This document shows positions 1 through 8,419 of a stretch of DNA of 64,000 nt, in pieces. A model generated the notes under the pieces. The model saw only the letters and a program-made list of their open reading frames with translations. It did no database searches and had not been told where the DNA came from. The DNA comes from Nostoc sp. JL33. Its GTDB lineage: Bacteria; Cyanobacteriota; Cyanobacteriia; Cyanobacteriales; Nostocaceae. The position numbers were made by a program, and so were the translations under genes. How positions within the stretch are numbered: the stretch's first letter is position 1; each line of letters starts with the position of its first letter. Location of the stretch: positions 156,750-220,749 of the forward strand of contig NZ_JABXKP010000090.1 in assembly GCF_017114985.1 (NCBI RefSeq), written 5' to 3'.

Positions 1-150
1 ACCAATCGTCGGGGTAGGCAAATAAAATGTTACCTGGCAATCACTCCCCTGCTTGGTATTGAAATGCAGGGAGCAGTTTTGATGATGGCAGATGTAGAGA
101 GAGTTAGCAGTATGATTTCTACTCAAGAGATGGAGGAACGGCAGCAGTAA
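1..150 (+). CDS. C-terminal end of a PAS/CheR-type signalling protein (partial)
   Basis: An open frame runs from the window edge to a TAA at 148-150 and gives 49 residues beginning TNRRGRQIKC and ending EERQQ. The pattern NRRG-x-x-I-x-C followed by TPLLG and a hydrophobic strand (GAVLMM) resembles the last PAS-like segment of the CheB/CheR-type fusion proteins common in cyanobacteria (family knowledge). Only the tail is present, so no catalytic region can be checked. The gene must start outside the window; the following gene begins about 120 bp later on the same strand. Assignment to this family is a pattern match only. Confidence 0.45.
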   Translation, partial: TNRRGRQIKCYLAITPLLGIEMQGAVLMMADVERVSSMISTQEMEERQQ

Positions 151-272
151 GATTGACTCTCATTGGGCTAAGAGGATGTTTGAAAACTTCTTCTGTGTTT
201 ATCAGAAAAGAACTATCCTGGAGGAAATACTGGTTGGGTTAAGTTAGATTAATAAAGAGGAAAAAATTTGCT

Positions 273-920
273 ATGTTACTTGAACTCAACCAACTAATTG
301 TTAGAGCCGGTCATCAGTTGTTGATTAAAGATATCTCCTGGTCGGCATACAAACGGATTTTGGCAGAATTGGGAGACAATCGCAGTTTTAGGATAGGTTA
401 TAGTCAAGGGATACTGGAAATAATGGCTCCATTGCCAGAGCATGAAGTAGCAAAAGTTATTATTGGAGACTTGGTAAAAGTTTTATTAGAAGAACTGGAT
501 TTAGAATTTTGGAGTTTGGGTTCTACAACTTTTGATAAAGAAAGTATGGATGCTGGGGTAGAACCAGATGATTGTTTCTATATCCAAAATGAAGCTAGAA
601 TTAGGGGCAAAGATAGAATAAATTTAGAAATCGACCCGCCTCCAGATTTGGCTATTGAAATTGATATTACCTCGCGCACTCGTTTCAATAATTATCAAGC
701 TTTGAGAGTACCAGAACTATGGCGATGGAATGGAAGCAAGTTAGAAATAAACGTGCTGTTCGATGGAAAATATGTAGAATCAAATACCAGTTCTATTTTC
801 CCCAATCTCCCAATTTGCCAAGTGATTCCCGAATATTTAATGCTGAGTAAAACCAATGGCAGAAATGCGACAATGAAAGCATTTCGTGCGTGGACAAGAC
901 AGCAAATAGGAGCCATTTAG
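273..920 (+). CDS. Uma2 family (DUF820) nuclease-like protein
   Basis: A 215-residue protein of the Uma2/DUF820 family, a PD-(D/E)XK-like fold that is greatly expanded in cyanobacteria and whose cellular role is mostly unknown. Family hallmarks are visible: a GILEIMAPLPEHE segment near residue 50, an EPDDCFYI acidic motif near residue 97, the PDLAIEIDIT strand near residue 124, and PELWRW near residue 147. Length is normal for the family. The ATG is preceded by an AGAGGAAA ribosome-binding stretch. The gene stands alone, with a repeat-rich gap and a miaE remnant downstream. A second, unrelated-looking Uma2 protein lies on the minus strand at 18274-19101. Family call is firm; function is not known. 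Confidence 0.85.
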   Translation: MLLELNQLIVRAGHQLLIKDISWSAYKRILAELGDNRSFRIGYSQGILEIMAPLPEHEVAKVIIGDLVKVLLEELDLEFWSLGSTTFDKESMDAGVEPDDCFYIQNEARIRGKDRINLEIDPPPDLAIEIDITSRTRFNNYQALRVPELWRWNGSKLEINVLFDGKYVESNTSSIFPNLPICQVIPEYLMLSKTNGRNATMKAFRAWTRQQIGAI

Positions 921-1205
921 AAGTCTTGTCAGCTTTTGGTAATTAATGACGCGCCGTTACCACCGCCTCACCGAATTTTAGATTTTAAATTTTGGAAAAT
1001 GGAATTGTTGGGCATTGCCTAAGAAGAGAAGATTCTTGCGTTCCATTATTTAAAAAGGTCTCTTCGCAAGAGCGTCTGGTAGAGTTGCGAACGTATTTAA
1101 ACGCGAGAATAATTCTTTAATCCAAAATCTAAAATTAAATGGCTTGCCCCTGACTTGATTGCTGGGGTCAATCTAAAATCTAAAATCCTTGTATTGTCTG
1201 ACTAG

Positions 1206-1514
1206 GGCGCGGGTTTAAGAGCTACAGTACGCCCCAAAGAACCTGAGCAATTTCTGGATTCCTTACTCACTGGTTTAATTGAAGCTCGCTCTAGTGAACG
1301 CCTGAGGCTATTATCTGCTCACCGTCCAGAGCCAGAGTTAGGAAAATTTTATCGTGGGTTAATGGCATCCGAAGCGCGTCACTACGGTATATATTGGGTT
1401 TTAGCTGCTACTTATTTCGACAAAGAAATTGTCATGCAACGGCTTGATGAATTAACAATTGTCGAAAGCGAGTTGCTGGCGACTTTGCATCCAGAACCTA
1501 GAATTCACAGTTAG
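1206..1514 (+). pseudogene. miaE: 5'-truncated miaE remnant (tRNA ms2io6A hydroxylase)
   Basis: A frame open from just after a TAG at 1203-1205 to the stop at 1512-1514 encodes about 102 residues beginning GAGLRATVRPKEPEQFLDSL. It matches the C-terminal half of MiaE, the di-iron hydroxylase acting on the hypermodified adenosine at tRNA position 37. The ligand-bearing helices LIEARSSERLRLL and ASEARHYGIY (E and H of E-A-R-H) are visible. The first half of the family, roughly 100 residues with the other iron ligands, is absent, there is no start codon in the right place, and the upstream 280 bp are AT-rich repeats (AATCCAAAATCTAAAAT). I infer a gene destroyed by loss of its 5' half, perhaps at repeat insertion. 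Confidence 0.75.
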
Positions 1515-1532
1515 TAGACTAAGGCAACAGAT

Positions 1533-1937
1533 ATGAAGCTTCAGTTAACACACCTGAGACTGCTTGTCTCCAACTACAAAGATTCTTTTCTGTTCTACCG
1601 CGATCTGCTGAAATTTGATGTAGATTGGGGCGATGAAGATAGCGGATATGCTGAGTTTAATACCGGATATCTCAAGCTGGGTTTGTTCAAAAAAGAATTA
1701 ATGGCCCAAGTAGTCCCAAGAATCGAACAGCCTTCATATGTTGTCAATCGAGATAAAATTGTCTTGATTTTCGCAGTCGATAACGTGGATGAGGTCTATG
1801 AGCAAGTAAAAGCTCACAATGCGATTGTTGTGAGTCAACCACAAGATCGCCCAGGCTGGGGAATCCGCACAGCTCATTTTCGCGATCCTGATGGCAATCT
1901 CATCGAAATCTACAACAATCTAGGAATTGTCAGCTAA
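1533..1937 (+). CDS. VOC (glyoxalase/bleomycin-resistance) superfamily protein
   Basis: A 134-residue single-copy VOC-fold protein. It opens with the typical LTHLRLLVSNYKDSFLFYRD strand-helix (residues 4-23) and closes with RTAHFRDPDGNLIEIYNN, where H and E are the usual metal-binding positions. Family members range from metal-dependent lyases and dioxygenases to antibiotic-binding proteins, and nothing here fixes a substrate. It begins 18 bp after the end of the miaE remnant and could once have shared a transcript with it. The ATG start fits the domain boundary. Fold is certain, activity unknown. Confidence 0.85.
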   Translation: MKLQLTHLRLLVSNYKDSFLFYRDLLKFDVDWGDEDSGYAEFNTGYLKLGLFKKELMAQVVPRIEQPSYVVNRDKIVLIFAVDNVDEVYEQVKAHNAIVVSQPQDRPGWGIRTAHFRDPDGNLIEIYNNLGIVS

Positions 1938-2073
1938 AGATGACTTTTTTCAGTACTGGCAGAATTCACGCCTTGAAAGTACCGCCTGAAATCGACTCTG
2001 TAAGAATTGCTATTTGCTGGGTAAATTGGGATATAGATGCGGAAAAATTTTCCCTTGTAAACTTGACCAGCAA

Positions 2074-2568
2074 ATGGTAATGAAAAACTATTATCAAGAT
2101 TTTATAATCCGTGATTGGGTGCAAAGCGATCGCACTAGAGCTGCCGAAGTCATCAGTTATGTATTATCAGAATACGGACTAGGTTGGGAACCAAAGGGCG
2201 CTGACCGAGATGTGCTGCGAGTAGAGGAATGTTATTTAGCTACTGGGGGAGAGTTTTGGGTAATTGAACACCAAAGCCAGTTAGTCGGTACTGGAGCATA
2301 CTACCCCATACATCGTGGGGAAAAAGCTGTAGAAATCCGCAAAATGTATCTTTTGCCCAGTATCAGGGGTTTGGGACTGGGCAAATATTTGTTACAACAG
2401 CTAGAAGCAGCGATCGCAGTGCGTGGATTTGGGCAAATTTGGATTGAAACCGCCAGCGTTTTGGTGGAAGCAGTCAAGCTGTATGAAAGCAACGGCTACA
2501 CTCCCGCAACCGGAGTAAAAACAACAAGGTGTGATCGCGTGTATGTTAAATTCCTCAACCAGCCCTAA
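2074..2568 (+). CDS. GNAT family N-acetyltransferase
   Basis: An acetyltransferase of the GNAT fold, expected to move acetyl from acetyl-CoA to an unknown amine. The acetyl-CoA loop is seen as MYLLPSIRGLGLGKYLL (R/Q-x-x-G-x-G/A), followed by the helix-strand segment LYESNGYTPATG typical of motif B. The frame is open upstream to a TTG at 2014, but homology begins at YYQDFIIRDW, so I place the start at the ATG at 2074 (another lies at 2080). The stop codon is immediately followed by the comF ATG with no gap, so the two genes are very likely translated from one mRNA. Substrate cannot be predicted. Confidence 0.85.
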   Translation: MVMKNYYQDFIIRDWVQSDRTRAAEVISYVLSEYGLGWEPKGADRDVLRVEECYLATGGEFWVIEHQSQLVGTGAYYPIHRGEKAVEIRKMYLLPSIRGLGLGKYLLQQLEAAIAVRGFGQIWIETASVLVEAVKLYESNGYTPATGVKTTRCDRVYVKFLNQP

Positions 2569-3246
2569 ATGCATACTTGGATTAAAAATCTCCCAGGCTT
2601 ACTCAATCTTTTTCTCCAATCCCATTGCCCCCTATGTCAACGTGCAACTTCCCAAGAATTCTGTCAAAACTGCACCAGACAACTGCAAAAATGTCAACTT
2701 AAAGACTCAATTTCTCTATGGCAAGAACCAATACCAGTGTTTTGCTGGGGGGAGTATAGTGGCCCGGTGAAACGGGCGATCGCGGCGATGAAATACGAAA
2801 ATCAACCCCAAATAGCTCGTCCTTTGGGTCAATGGTTAGGAGAAGCATGGTTGTTAAATTCACCGAGCCGAGATAGCCGGCCTGTGGTAGTTCCCATCCC
2901 ACTCCACGCTAGCAAACAAAAGCAACGTAAATACAATCAAGCCGCACTCATAGCACAAAGCTTCTGCGAAATAACCGGATTAAAATTGAAACTAAACGGT
3001 TTAGCAAGAGTGCGAGAAACTGAAGCGCAGTTTGGTTTGTCGGTATCTAAACGACAAAAAAACTTGGACAAAGCCTTTGATATTGGCCAAGTTTTTCGCC
3101 GTCATCCTCCAAATGTCCCAGTGCTGTTAGTGGACGACATTTATACTACTGGTGCTACTGCCAGGTCTGCTGTGCAAACACTTCGTCAGTATGGAATTGT
3201 GGTCTTAGGATTAGTCGCAGTAGCCACTACGGTCAAAGACGGATAA
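2569..3246 (+). CDS. comF: ComF family protein (phosphoribosyltransferase-like)
   Basis: A 225-residue ComF/GntX-type protein. The N-terminus carries a four-cysteine zinc-ribbon (CPLCQ near residue 18 and CQNCTRQLQKC near residue 30). The C-terminal half is a type I phosphoribosyltransferase domain with the PRPP-binding loop VLLVDDIYTTGATARSA near residues 184-200. In naturally competent bacteria ComF is needed for DNA uptake into the cytoplasm, and cyanobacterial homologues contribute to transformation (established knowledge). It begins directly at the stop codon of the upstream acetyltransferase, indicating translational coupling. Length is normal and both motifs look intact. Confidence 0.9.
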   Translation: MHTWIKNLPGLLNLFLQSHCPLCQRATSQEFCQNCTRQLQKCQLKDSISLWQEPIPVFCWGEYSGPVKRAIAAMKYENQPQIARPLGQWLGEAWLLNSPSRDSRPVVVPIPLHASKQKQRKYNQAALIAQSFCEITGLKLKLNGLARVRETEAQFGLSVSKRQKNLDKAFDIGQVFRRHPPNVPVLLVDDIYTTGATARSAVQTLRQYGIVVLGLVAVATTVKDG

Positions 3247-3332
3247 ATCAAGAATTAATGGGCAAGCTTTGACAAATAAATGCATAAATTGACCGAATTA
3301 CCCTATTTTTGTGGCAAAATTGCTTGAAATGT

Positions 3333-3788
3333 ATGAATAAAGTTTTTGCGGCGGGTTTAAAACAACTCATGATCATTCCTGCCACATTGCTGGCAATAGG
3401 CATCAGTACAAGTGCAGCTTTTGCTCAAAATAAGTTGTATAGTCCAATCCCTTTATCTAACACTACTGAAATTACTGATCGCCTTTCAGACAAAGACATT
3501 CCCACAGGTCAAGGTGGATTTGCCCGTGATTACACAGTGAAGTTACAGAAGGGCGATAATTTAGCAGTTGACCTGTCATCTGAAAACTTTGACAGCATCA
3601 TCACACTACTGGCACCTGATGGTTCGACTCTGGCAGAAAATGATGATGGCCCTGATGGCACTAGCAATTCCCTACTATTTACTCGCATTGTAGAGACAGG
3701 CAATTATGTTATCCGTGTCCGGTCTTTTGGGGAAACTGGGGTTGGGGCTTTTAAGCTCAAGGTGACAAAGTTGCAACCAATTAAATGA
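3333..3788 (+). CDS. Secreted protein with a PPC (pre-peptidase C-terminal) domain
   Basis: About 151 residues with a clear signal peptide: KQL, a hydrophobic stretch (MIIPATLLAIGISTSAAF) and an A-F-A cleavage site. The mature part is one PPC-like beta-sandwich, recognised by the DYTVKLQKGDNLAVDLSSE strand pair, the FDSIITLLAPDG turn, the acidic ENDDGPDGT loop and the closing GNYVIRVRSF strand. PPC domains normally accompany extracellular proteases, but here the domain stands alone with no catalytic module. The frame extends to a TTG at 3309; the ATG at 3333 fits the signal peptide better. Role unknown; export is well supported. Confidence 0.8.
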   Translation: MNKVFAAGLKQLMIIPATLLAIGISTSAAFAQNKLYSPIPLSNTTEITDRLSDKDIPTGQGGFARDYTVKLQKGDNLAVDLSSENFDSIITLLAPDGSTLAENDDGPDGTSNSLLFTRIVETGNYVIRVRSFGETGVGAFKLKVTKLQPIK

Positions 3789-3924
3789 AATGGTCATTAG
3801 TCATTAGTCATTGGGCATTGGGCATTGGGCATTGGGCATGGGGCATTGGTATTCTCCTCTGCTTCCCCTGCTTTCCCTACTCCCACTCCCCACTCCCCAC
3901 TCCCCACACCCCACACCCCACATC
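3789..3924. repeat. Heptamer tandem repeats (STRR type)
   Basis: Back-to-back degenerate heptamers: GTCATTA runs, then GGGCATT runs, then CCCCACT/CCCCACA runs. These are the short tandemly repeated repetitive sequences known from heterocystous cyanobacteria. The block fills the whole gap between the convergent PPC gene and cobS. Similar blocks recur near 13904, 20430, 23020, 37540, 37865, 44835, 59866 and 61945. Confidence 0.9.
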
Positions 3925-4698
3925 TTAAAAGGCGGTCAGCACGCAAAGAAATAAGGCTTCAGTCCACTCAACGACTGCGCCGTAAGTATCTCCAGTGTGT
4001 CCGCCTAATTTGTGGTTGAACCACGCACCAGTTAAAGTAGCGATCGCACTTCCAGCGACTATCATTGTCAGTGCGAGAAATAGCTGCTGTTTATCTATCA
4101 GCCAAAGTAAACCACTCAAACCAAACAACAACAACAATCCCGGTAACAAATCTTTGTAAGAACGAATGGCTTGTTTGTGAAATGCACCTTTACCAGTTGG
4201 TTTCAGATAAGGATATCGGGCGATGGCCAGCTGTTGTCCCCAGCGTCCCCAGCCACAAGCAGCCATCAGCAACAACCAACGGTTTTCTGGTATATCCGTC
4301 AATGCTGTTATTTTCAGTATCACCAAGGCGATCGCTGCCATTGCCCCAAATGCACCTGTGGCACTATCTGTCATCACCTCCAGTCGCCGATCTCGGTCGC
4401 CCACTGCCAAACCATCGGCAGTATCCATTGCCCCATCTAAGTGCAGTCCTCCAGTTATCGCAATCCAAACACTTACTACCAAAGCACTACGAGTTAGCAC
4501 TGGCATACCAATATAATCCATTCCCCTATCCAGTAACCCTAAAATTCCCCCAATTATCAAGCCCACAAGCGAAGCACTACGTGCCACTCCCCGAAAGTCC
4601 AATCCGTTCAAATACGGTAGCGGAATAACAGTGTAAAATATAATACTAGCTGCCAGCTTTAACAACAGCTTTTTCCACCACTGTTGCTGTTTCGTCAT
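3925..4698 (-). CDS. cobS: Adenosylcobinamide-GDP ribazoletransferase (cobalamin synthase)
   Basis: A 257-residue polytopic membrane protein that joins adenosylcobinamide-GDP to alpha-ribazole in the last steps of coenzyme B12 assembly. The Mg-binding family motif GGLHLDGAMDTADGL (about residues 83-97) with its conserved Asp residues is intact, as is the C-terminal GHTGDTYGAVVEWTE motif. About six or seven hydrophobic segments are visible. It stands alone on the minus strand with no other cobalamin gene nearby, and I see no cobalamin riboswitch in the 370 bp upstream. Cyanobacteria make pseudocobalamin with the same enzyme (established knowledge). Confidence 0.95.
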   Translation of the reverse strand: MTKQQQWWKKLLLKLAASIIFYTVIPLPYLNGLDFRGVARSASLVGLIIGGILGLLDRGMDYIGMPVLTRSALVVSVWIAITGGLHLDGAMDTADGLAVGDRDRRLEVMTDSATGAFGAMAAIALVILKITALTDIPENRWLLLMAACGWGRWGQQLAIARYPYLKPTGKGAFHKQAIRSYKDLLPGLLLLFGLSGLLWLIDKQQLFLALTMIVAGSAIATLTGAWFNHKLGGHTGDTYGAVVEWTEALFLCVLTAF

Positions 4699-5074
4699 CA
4701 GAATTACATTAATATTTGGTAAATTGCTGGATAATAGTCATAATTTCCGTACAACCGACATGAGCGGACTTTAAAGCTTTAGATAAGATTTACTTCTATT
4801 AGAAATTCTCCCTGAAAATTTTGTTATGCTAGTCTAAGTAATAAATAGGTAAGAACAGTAACTTTATATACAAAAAAACAAAAGATTCCGGAAATTAAAA
4901 TTCCATCAAGGATCAAAATTTGTGTTTTGTATGCGTTAACTAAAAGCTTACTCCAAATTAATTAGACGATTGCCCCCCAAAATTGATATTTTTTAAATGT
5001 GGGAGTAAACAAGCTATTCAATTATGACAGTTTAGCTATGTTGTCACTCTTTTTAGCTCAATCGCTATTTTCCT
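4699..5074. other. AT-rich gap between divergent cobS and the gene at 5075
   Basis: This divergent intergenic region must hold both promoters. I see no ORF, no strong hairpin and no riboswitch-like structure; the sequence is AT-rich and otherwise featureless. Confidence 0.5.
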
Positions 5075-5527
5075 ATGAGTCACCATCTACCCGACACCAG
5101 GATACCAGCTCCGTGCATTATTAACACGGGAATCATTGTGAATAAGCTCGACATCCGGCGATTGCTGGCAGATTTAGGTCGAGTCCACTACATCTACACC
5201 CAAGAAGATAAGGTACTGAGCGAGGGTGAAGGGGATGTGATGGAAGTTTTTGCTAATCCGCAAAGGTCTACTTTAGTGGCTAACCACGCGCTATATCTGA
5301 ATGTTTGTAGTTTTGATTACTTAGAACTAAAACAGTCGCCGCAACAAGAAACCTACTTCGATTTGATGCAAGAAGGGGTGTGTCTGCGGTTGATTCCCCG
5401 CTCAACCCCTTTACAAGAGCGACGAGAGCGAAACTTCAATGTCAGCGCCATAGAAGCGATGATGGAGCAAGTACTCTCAGCCAGGTGGGATGCAGAAATT
5501 GACGATGACTGTTCTGATTCTTTTTAA
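5075..5527 (+). CDS. Conserved hypothetical protein, cyanobacterial type
   Basis: A 150-residue soluble protein I do not recognise by function. It has no signal peptide or membrane segment. A central block (GRVHYIYTQEDKVLSEGEGD, then ANHALYLNVCSFDYLELK) looks like a beta-rich domain, and the C-terminus is acidic (DAEIDDDCSDSF). Codon usage matches its neighbours, so it is very likely a real gene. A GTG before NKLDIRRLL near residue 22 is an alternative start. It stands alone upstream of tgt, separated by a 340-bp repeat-bearing gap. No function is proposed. Confidence 0.7.
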   Translation: MSHHLPDTRIPAPCIINTGIIVNKLDIRRLLADLGRVHYIYTQEDKVLSEGEGDVMEVFANPQRSTLVANHALYLNVCSFDYLELKQSPQQETYFDLMQEGVCLRLIPRSTPLQERRERNFNVSAIEAMMEQVLSARWDAEIDDDCSDSF

Positions 5528-5870
5528 ATAACAATTATAGAAGCACCCGGTAGGCGTAAAATAAAACGAGCGTGTCTTTAGACCTAAGATAGCTTATGAG
5601 TGCGACAATAGGTCGCCAGGTAAGCGAGTTTTGAGAGGGCTATATCGATCAAGTTCTGGCAAATACCTTGCATCTATACTGATGTTTGTCGATAATTTAG
5701 CCAAATAATATTAATTTTGCCCTAATACCATTTGGTTTTATGGCTGCTAGTTATGGATTTGTGAAACTCTTTACCAATTAGCGTTTCACAATCCAAAATC
5801 TAAAATCGTTCGGCTGAGGCTCACTACGTTCGCGTAGCGTTCCGCAGGAAAGTCTAAAATCCAAAATGGC
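5528..5870. other. Intergenic region with dispersed short repeats
   Basis: No gene seen. From about 5788 it contains AATCCAAAATCTAAAATC-type repeats and a palindromic TACGTTCGCGTAGCG segment (about 5826-5841), both dispersed elsewhere in the window (for example near 8352 and 32945). Confidence 0.55.
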
Positions 5871-7019
5871 ATGAGTGCGAATTTTTCTTTTCAATGTCTT
5901 GCTTGCTGTAGCCAAACCAAAGCTAGAGCAGGAGTGTTTTTTACTCCTCACGGTGTTGTAGAAACCCCCAGATTTATGCCAGTGGGAACGCTGGCAAATG
6001 TCAAAACTATCACCCCAGCCCAGCTACGAGATACTGGAGCACAAATGATCTTATCCAATACTTATCATCTTCACCTACAACCAGGAGAAGCGATCGTGGC
6101 TGGGGGTGGTGGGTTGCACAAATTTATGGGTTGGAACGGGCCGATGCTCACAGATTCGGGTGGGTTTCAGGTGTTCAGCTTAAGCGAGATGCGAAAAATT
6201 ACTGAAGAAGGCGTAACTTTCCGATCGCCCCATGATGGACAAATTATTAACTTAACACCAGAGCGCTCCATTGAGATTCAAAATATTTTGGGGGCAGATG
6301 TAATTATGGCCTTTGACGAGTGTCCGCCCTATCTGGCGACTCGCCAAGAGGTAGAAACTGCAACTGAGCGCACTTATCGCTGGTTAGAACGCTGCATAAC
6401 GGCTCATCAACACAGTGAGCAGGCTTTGTTTGGGATTGTGCAGGGGGGCGTATATTTGGATTTGCGTTGCCGTGCGGCCCAAGCTTTGGCTAAGTTGGAT
6501 TTGCCCGGATATGCCATTGGTGGCGTGAGTGTGGGAGAACCGCCGGAAATGATGGCTGAGATTGTAAAAGTGACAGCACCGCTTTTACCCCCCGAAAAGC
6601 CGCGTTACTTGATGGGTGTGGGTACTTATCGGGAAATGGCGATCGCGATCGCATCTGGCGTAGATTTATTTGATTGCGTAATTCCCACACGCTGGGCCAG
6701 ACATGGGACGGCAATAGTCCAGGGCGGACGCTGGAATTTAAAAAATTCTAAGTTTCGTGAAGATTTTGCGCCATTAGATGAAACTTGTTCCTGCTACACT
6801 TGTCAAAATTTTAGCCGTGCTTACGTATCTCATTTAGTGCGAGCGCAGGAAATTTTAGCTTATACCTTGTTGAGCATTCACAACATTACCGAACTAATTC
6901 GCTTTACCCAAAAGATTCGAGAAGCAATATTGAGCGATCGCTTCACCACAGAATTTGGTCACTGGCTCAACTCATCTCAATCAGCACCAGATGAAGGGGA
7001 AATTACAAATCACAAATGA
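5871..7019 (+). CDS. tgt: tRNA-guanine transglycosylase
   Basis: A 382-residue enzyme that exchanges guanine at the wobble position of GUN-anticodon tRNAs for the queuosine precursor preQ1. The first catalytic aspartate sits in TDSGGFQVFS (D95), the nucleophilic aspartate in LFDCVIPTR (D268), and the zinc site in C306-x-C308-x2-C311 with H337. The GGVSVGEP and YLMGVGTY motifs are intact. The C-terminal tail is slightly longer than usual. psbK follows 85 bp downstream on the same strand, an arrangement conserved in other cyanobacteria, which supports the ortholog call. Start is the ATG at 5871. Confidence 0.97.
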   Translation: MSANFSFQCLACCSQTKARAGVFFTPHGVVETPRFMPVGTLANVKTITPAQLRDTGAQMILSNTYHLHLQPGEAIVAGGGGLHKFMGWNGPMLTDSGGFQVFSLSEMRKITEEGVTFRSPHDGQIINLTPERSIEIQNILGADVIMAFDECPPYLATRQEVETATERTYRWLERCITAHQHSEQALFGIVQGGVYLDLRCRAAQALAKLDLPGYAIGGVSVGEPPEMMAEIVKVTAPLLPPEKPRYLMGVGTYREMAIAIASGVDLFDCVIPTRWARHGTAIVQGGRWNLKNSKFREDFAPLDETCSCYTCQNFSRAYVSHLVRAQEILAYTLLSIHNITELIRFTQKIREAILSDRFTTEFGHWLNSSQSAPDEGEITNHK

Positions 7020-7104
7020 CTATTGACCAATGATCAAGACTCAAACCATGTTAAGATATTTCTCAATTATGAAAGCTGTGTTGGATAGTTGGATTTAAAC
7101 AAAC

Positions 7105-7242
7105 ATGGAAGCAGCAATTTTATTAGCAAAACTGCCTGAAGCTTATCAAATCTTTGATCCTTTGGTGGACGTTCTCCCAGTCATTCCCGTATTCTTCTTG
7201 TTGCTTGCTTTTGTTTGGCAAGCAGCCGTGGGATTTAGGTAA
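7105..7242 (+). CDS. psbK: Photosystem II reaction centre protein K
   Basis: A 45-residue precursor of the one-helix PSII core subunit PsbK, located at the edge of the complex near CP43 and PsbZ. The short N-terminal leader (MEAAILLA) is followed by the near-invariant mature sequence starting KLPEAYQIFDPLVDVLP, then the single membrane helix VFFLLLAFVWQAAVGF and the terminal R. Every residue of the family core is present. It follows tgt and is closed by a strong intrinsic terminator at 7263-7295, so transcription probably ends here. Confidence 0.97.
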   Translation: MEAAILLAKLPEAYQIFDPLVDVLPVIPVFFLLLAFVWQAAVGFR

Positions 7243-7262
7243 GTTAATCTATTTTTCAATTC

Positions 7263-7295
7263 ATAGGACAGGTAGAGTACCTGTCCTATTTTTTT
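7263..7295 (+). terminator. Intrinsic terminator after psbK
   Basis: A perfect 12-bp stem (ATAGGACAGGTA, 7263-7274; TACCTGTCCTAT, 7278-7289) with a GAG loop is followed by a run of seven T residues (7289-7295), 20 bp after the psbK stop. Confidence 0.93.
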
Positions 7296-7428
7296 GTGGC
7301 ATCATGTTTGAGCAGAGTTAATATTTATTAATATTTTGCAATGAATTAATATAATAAATAAGATGTGAATTAAGCCATGCCAATATGAAGCCTTGAAAGC
7401 CAAGCTTCGAGTCAAGGAGGAATCAGTT

Positions 7429-7725
7429 ATGGGTAATATCAAATTCGTTAAAGAGAATAAAGAAGTAGTGGCGGCGGATGGTGCAAATCTCCGGCTGCAA
7501 GCGATGCAAAATAACATTGATATATATACATTAATTGGCAAGATGACAAATTGCGGTGGAAATGGTCAGTGTGGCACTTGCGTTGTCGAGATAGTCGAAG
7601 GACTAGAAAATCTTTCCCCCCGCACAGACGTAGAAAACCGGAAATTCAAGAAAAAGCCGGAAAATTACCGCCTTGCCTGTCAAACTTTAGTGAATGGCCC
7701 AGTCAGTGTAGTCACGAAGCCTTAA
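7429..7725 (+). CDS. [2Fe-2S] ferredoxin
   Basis: A 98-residue plant-type ferredoxin-fold protein. Cluster ligands are C-GGNGQ-C-GT-C (C-x5-C-x2-C, about residues 43-52) with the fourth cysteine in YRLACQTLV near residue 83. It differs from photosynthetic PetF in the spacing and in the basic, lysine-rich segment NRKFKKKPENYR. The open frame starts at 7393, but a perfect AAGGAGGA ribosome-binding site at 7414-7421 lies just before the ATG at 7429, which decides the start. It sits between psbK and psbM, suggesting but not proving a photosynthesis-linked electron-transfer role. The electron partner is unknown. Confidence 0.9.
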   Translation: MGNIKFVKENKEVVAADGANLRLQAMQNNIDIYTLIGKMTNCGGNGQCGTCVVEIVEGLENLSPRTDVENRKFKKKPENYRLACQTLVNGPVSVVTKP

Positions 7726-8108
7726 ATTCTCAAATCTGCCATTGTTTCAATTTGTATCCAGTCAACAGTCAAAATACTTACCAAAATTGAGTTTCCTCTC
7801 TAGGAGACGCTACGCGAAAATTTTGAATTTTGAATTGGTATAATTCTGTCATTGATTTCTACAAGCCCCACACTCGTGGCATCAGAGTCATGAGTTAGGC
7901 GTTCTATAAATGAAGTGGAATCGTGTTAAAATTAAATCTAGCCGCCGTCGGTGCGCCGGAGGCTTTAAACGCCTGTGGAGAACTCATAAGACCTGGATTA
8001 CTCCAGGCGGAGATAGTTGAAGCAGGAATCGCGTGATTTCTAGTCATGCGAGGTTCAAGATGCTATTCTAATGTTGTTGACTGGAAATTTAAGAGAGGCT
8101 TTCTTGCC
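7726..8108. other. Gap between ferredoxin gene and psbM
   Basis: No gene. A CTAGGAGACGCTACGCGAAAATT repeat fragment lies near 7799-7820, then the left arm of the long inverted repeat (7853-7986), then about 120 bp of psbM leader that must hold its promoter and ribosome-binding site. Confidence 0.6.
7853..7986 (-). repeat. Left arm of ~134-bp imperfect inverted repeat flanking psbM
   Basis: The reverse complement of this segment aligns along its whole length with 8420-8553. Best-matching blocks are TCTCCACAGGCGTTTAAAGC, CACCGACGGCGGCTA, TAATTTTAA, TAACTCATGACT and CTTGTAGAAATCA, in the same order. Confidence 0.9.
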
Positions 8109-8225
8109 ATGCAAGTTAATGACCTGGGGTTCATAGCGAGCATTTTGTTCGTACTCGTTCCCGCCGTGTTTTTACTAATTCTATACATCCAAACTGCTAG
8201 CCGCGAAGGTGGAAAAGATAGTTAA
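8109..8225 (+). CDS. psbM: Photosystem II reaction centre protein M
   Basis: A 38-residue single-helix PSII core subunit. PsbM sits at the monomer-monomer interface of the PSII dimer (established knowledge). The N-terminus MQVNDLGFIASILFVLVPA, the helix continuing FLLILYIQTAS and the polar REGGKDS tail match the family throughout. It is too short to appear in most ORF calls but is unmistakable. A terminator follows 22 bp later. The gene is enclosed by two arms of a long inverted repeat (7853-7986 and 8420-8553), which is unusual for a core photosynthesis gene. Confidence 0.97.
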   Translation: MQVNDLGFIASILFVLVPAVFLLILYIQTASREGGKDS

Positions 8226-8246
8226 GAGTTTGTGTATAAAATAAAT

Positions 8247-8276
8247 AACCCCTGCGCCAATAGTGTAGGGGTTTTT
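8247..8276 (+). terminator. Intrinsic terminator after psbM
   Basis: AACCCCT (8247-8253) pairs with AGGGGTT (8267-8273) across a 13-nt loop and is followed by a short T run, 22 bp after the psbM stop codon. Confidence 0.8.
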
Positions 8277-8419
8277 ATTTTTGAACCTCAGACCAATTTG
8301 AAAAATGATTGCGACAGATGGATTGCCCAAGAGCTTATGCACTAACTTTTTTACAATCCAAAATCTAAAATCTAAAATCTAAAATGGTATCAGATGACTG
8401 AAAATCAGGCGATGGAAAG

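Noticed and set aside
4699..5074. Possible cobalamin riboswitch upstream of cobS
   Set aside because: No B12-box-like conserved sequence or stable multi-helix structure is visible.
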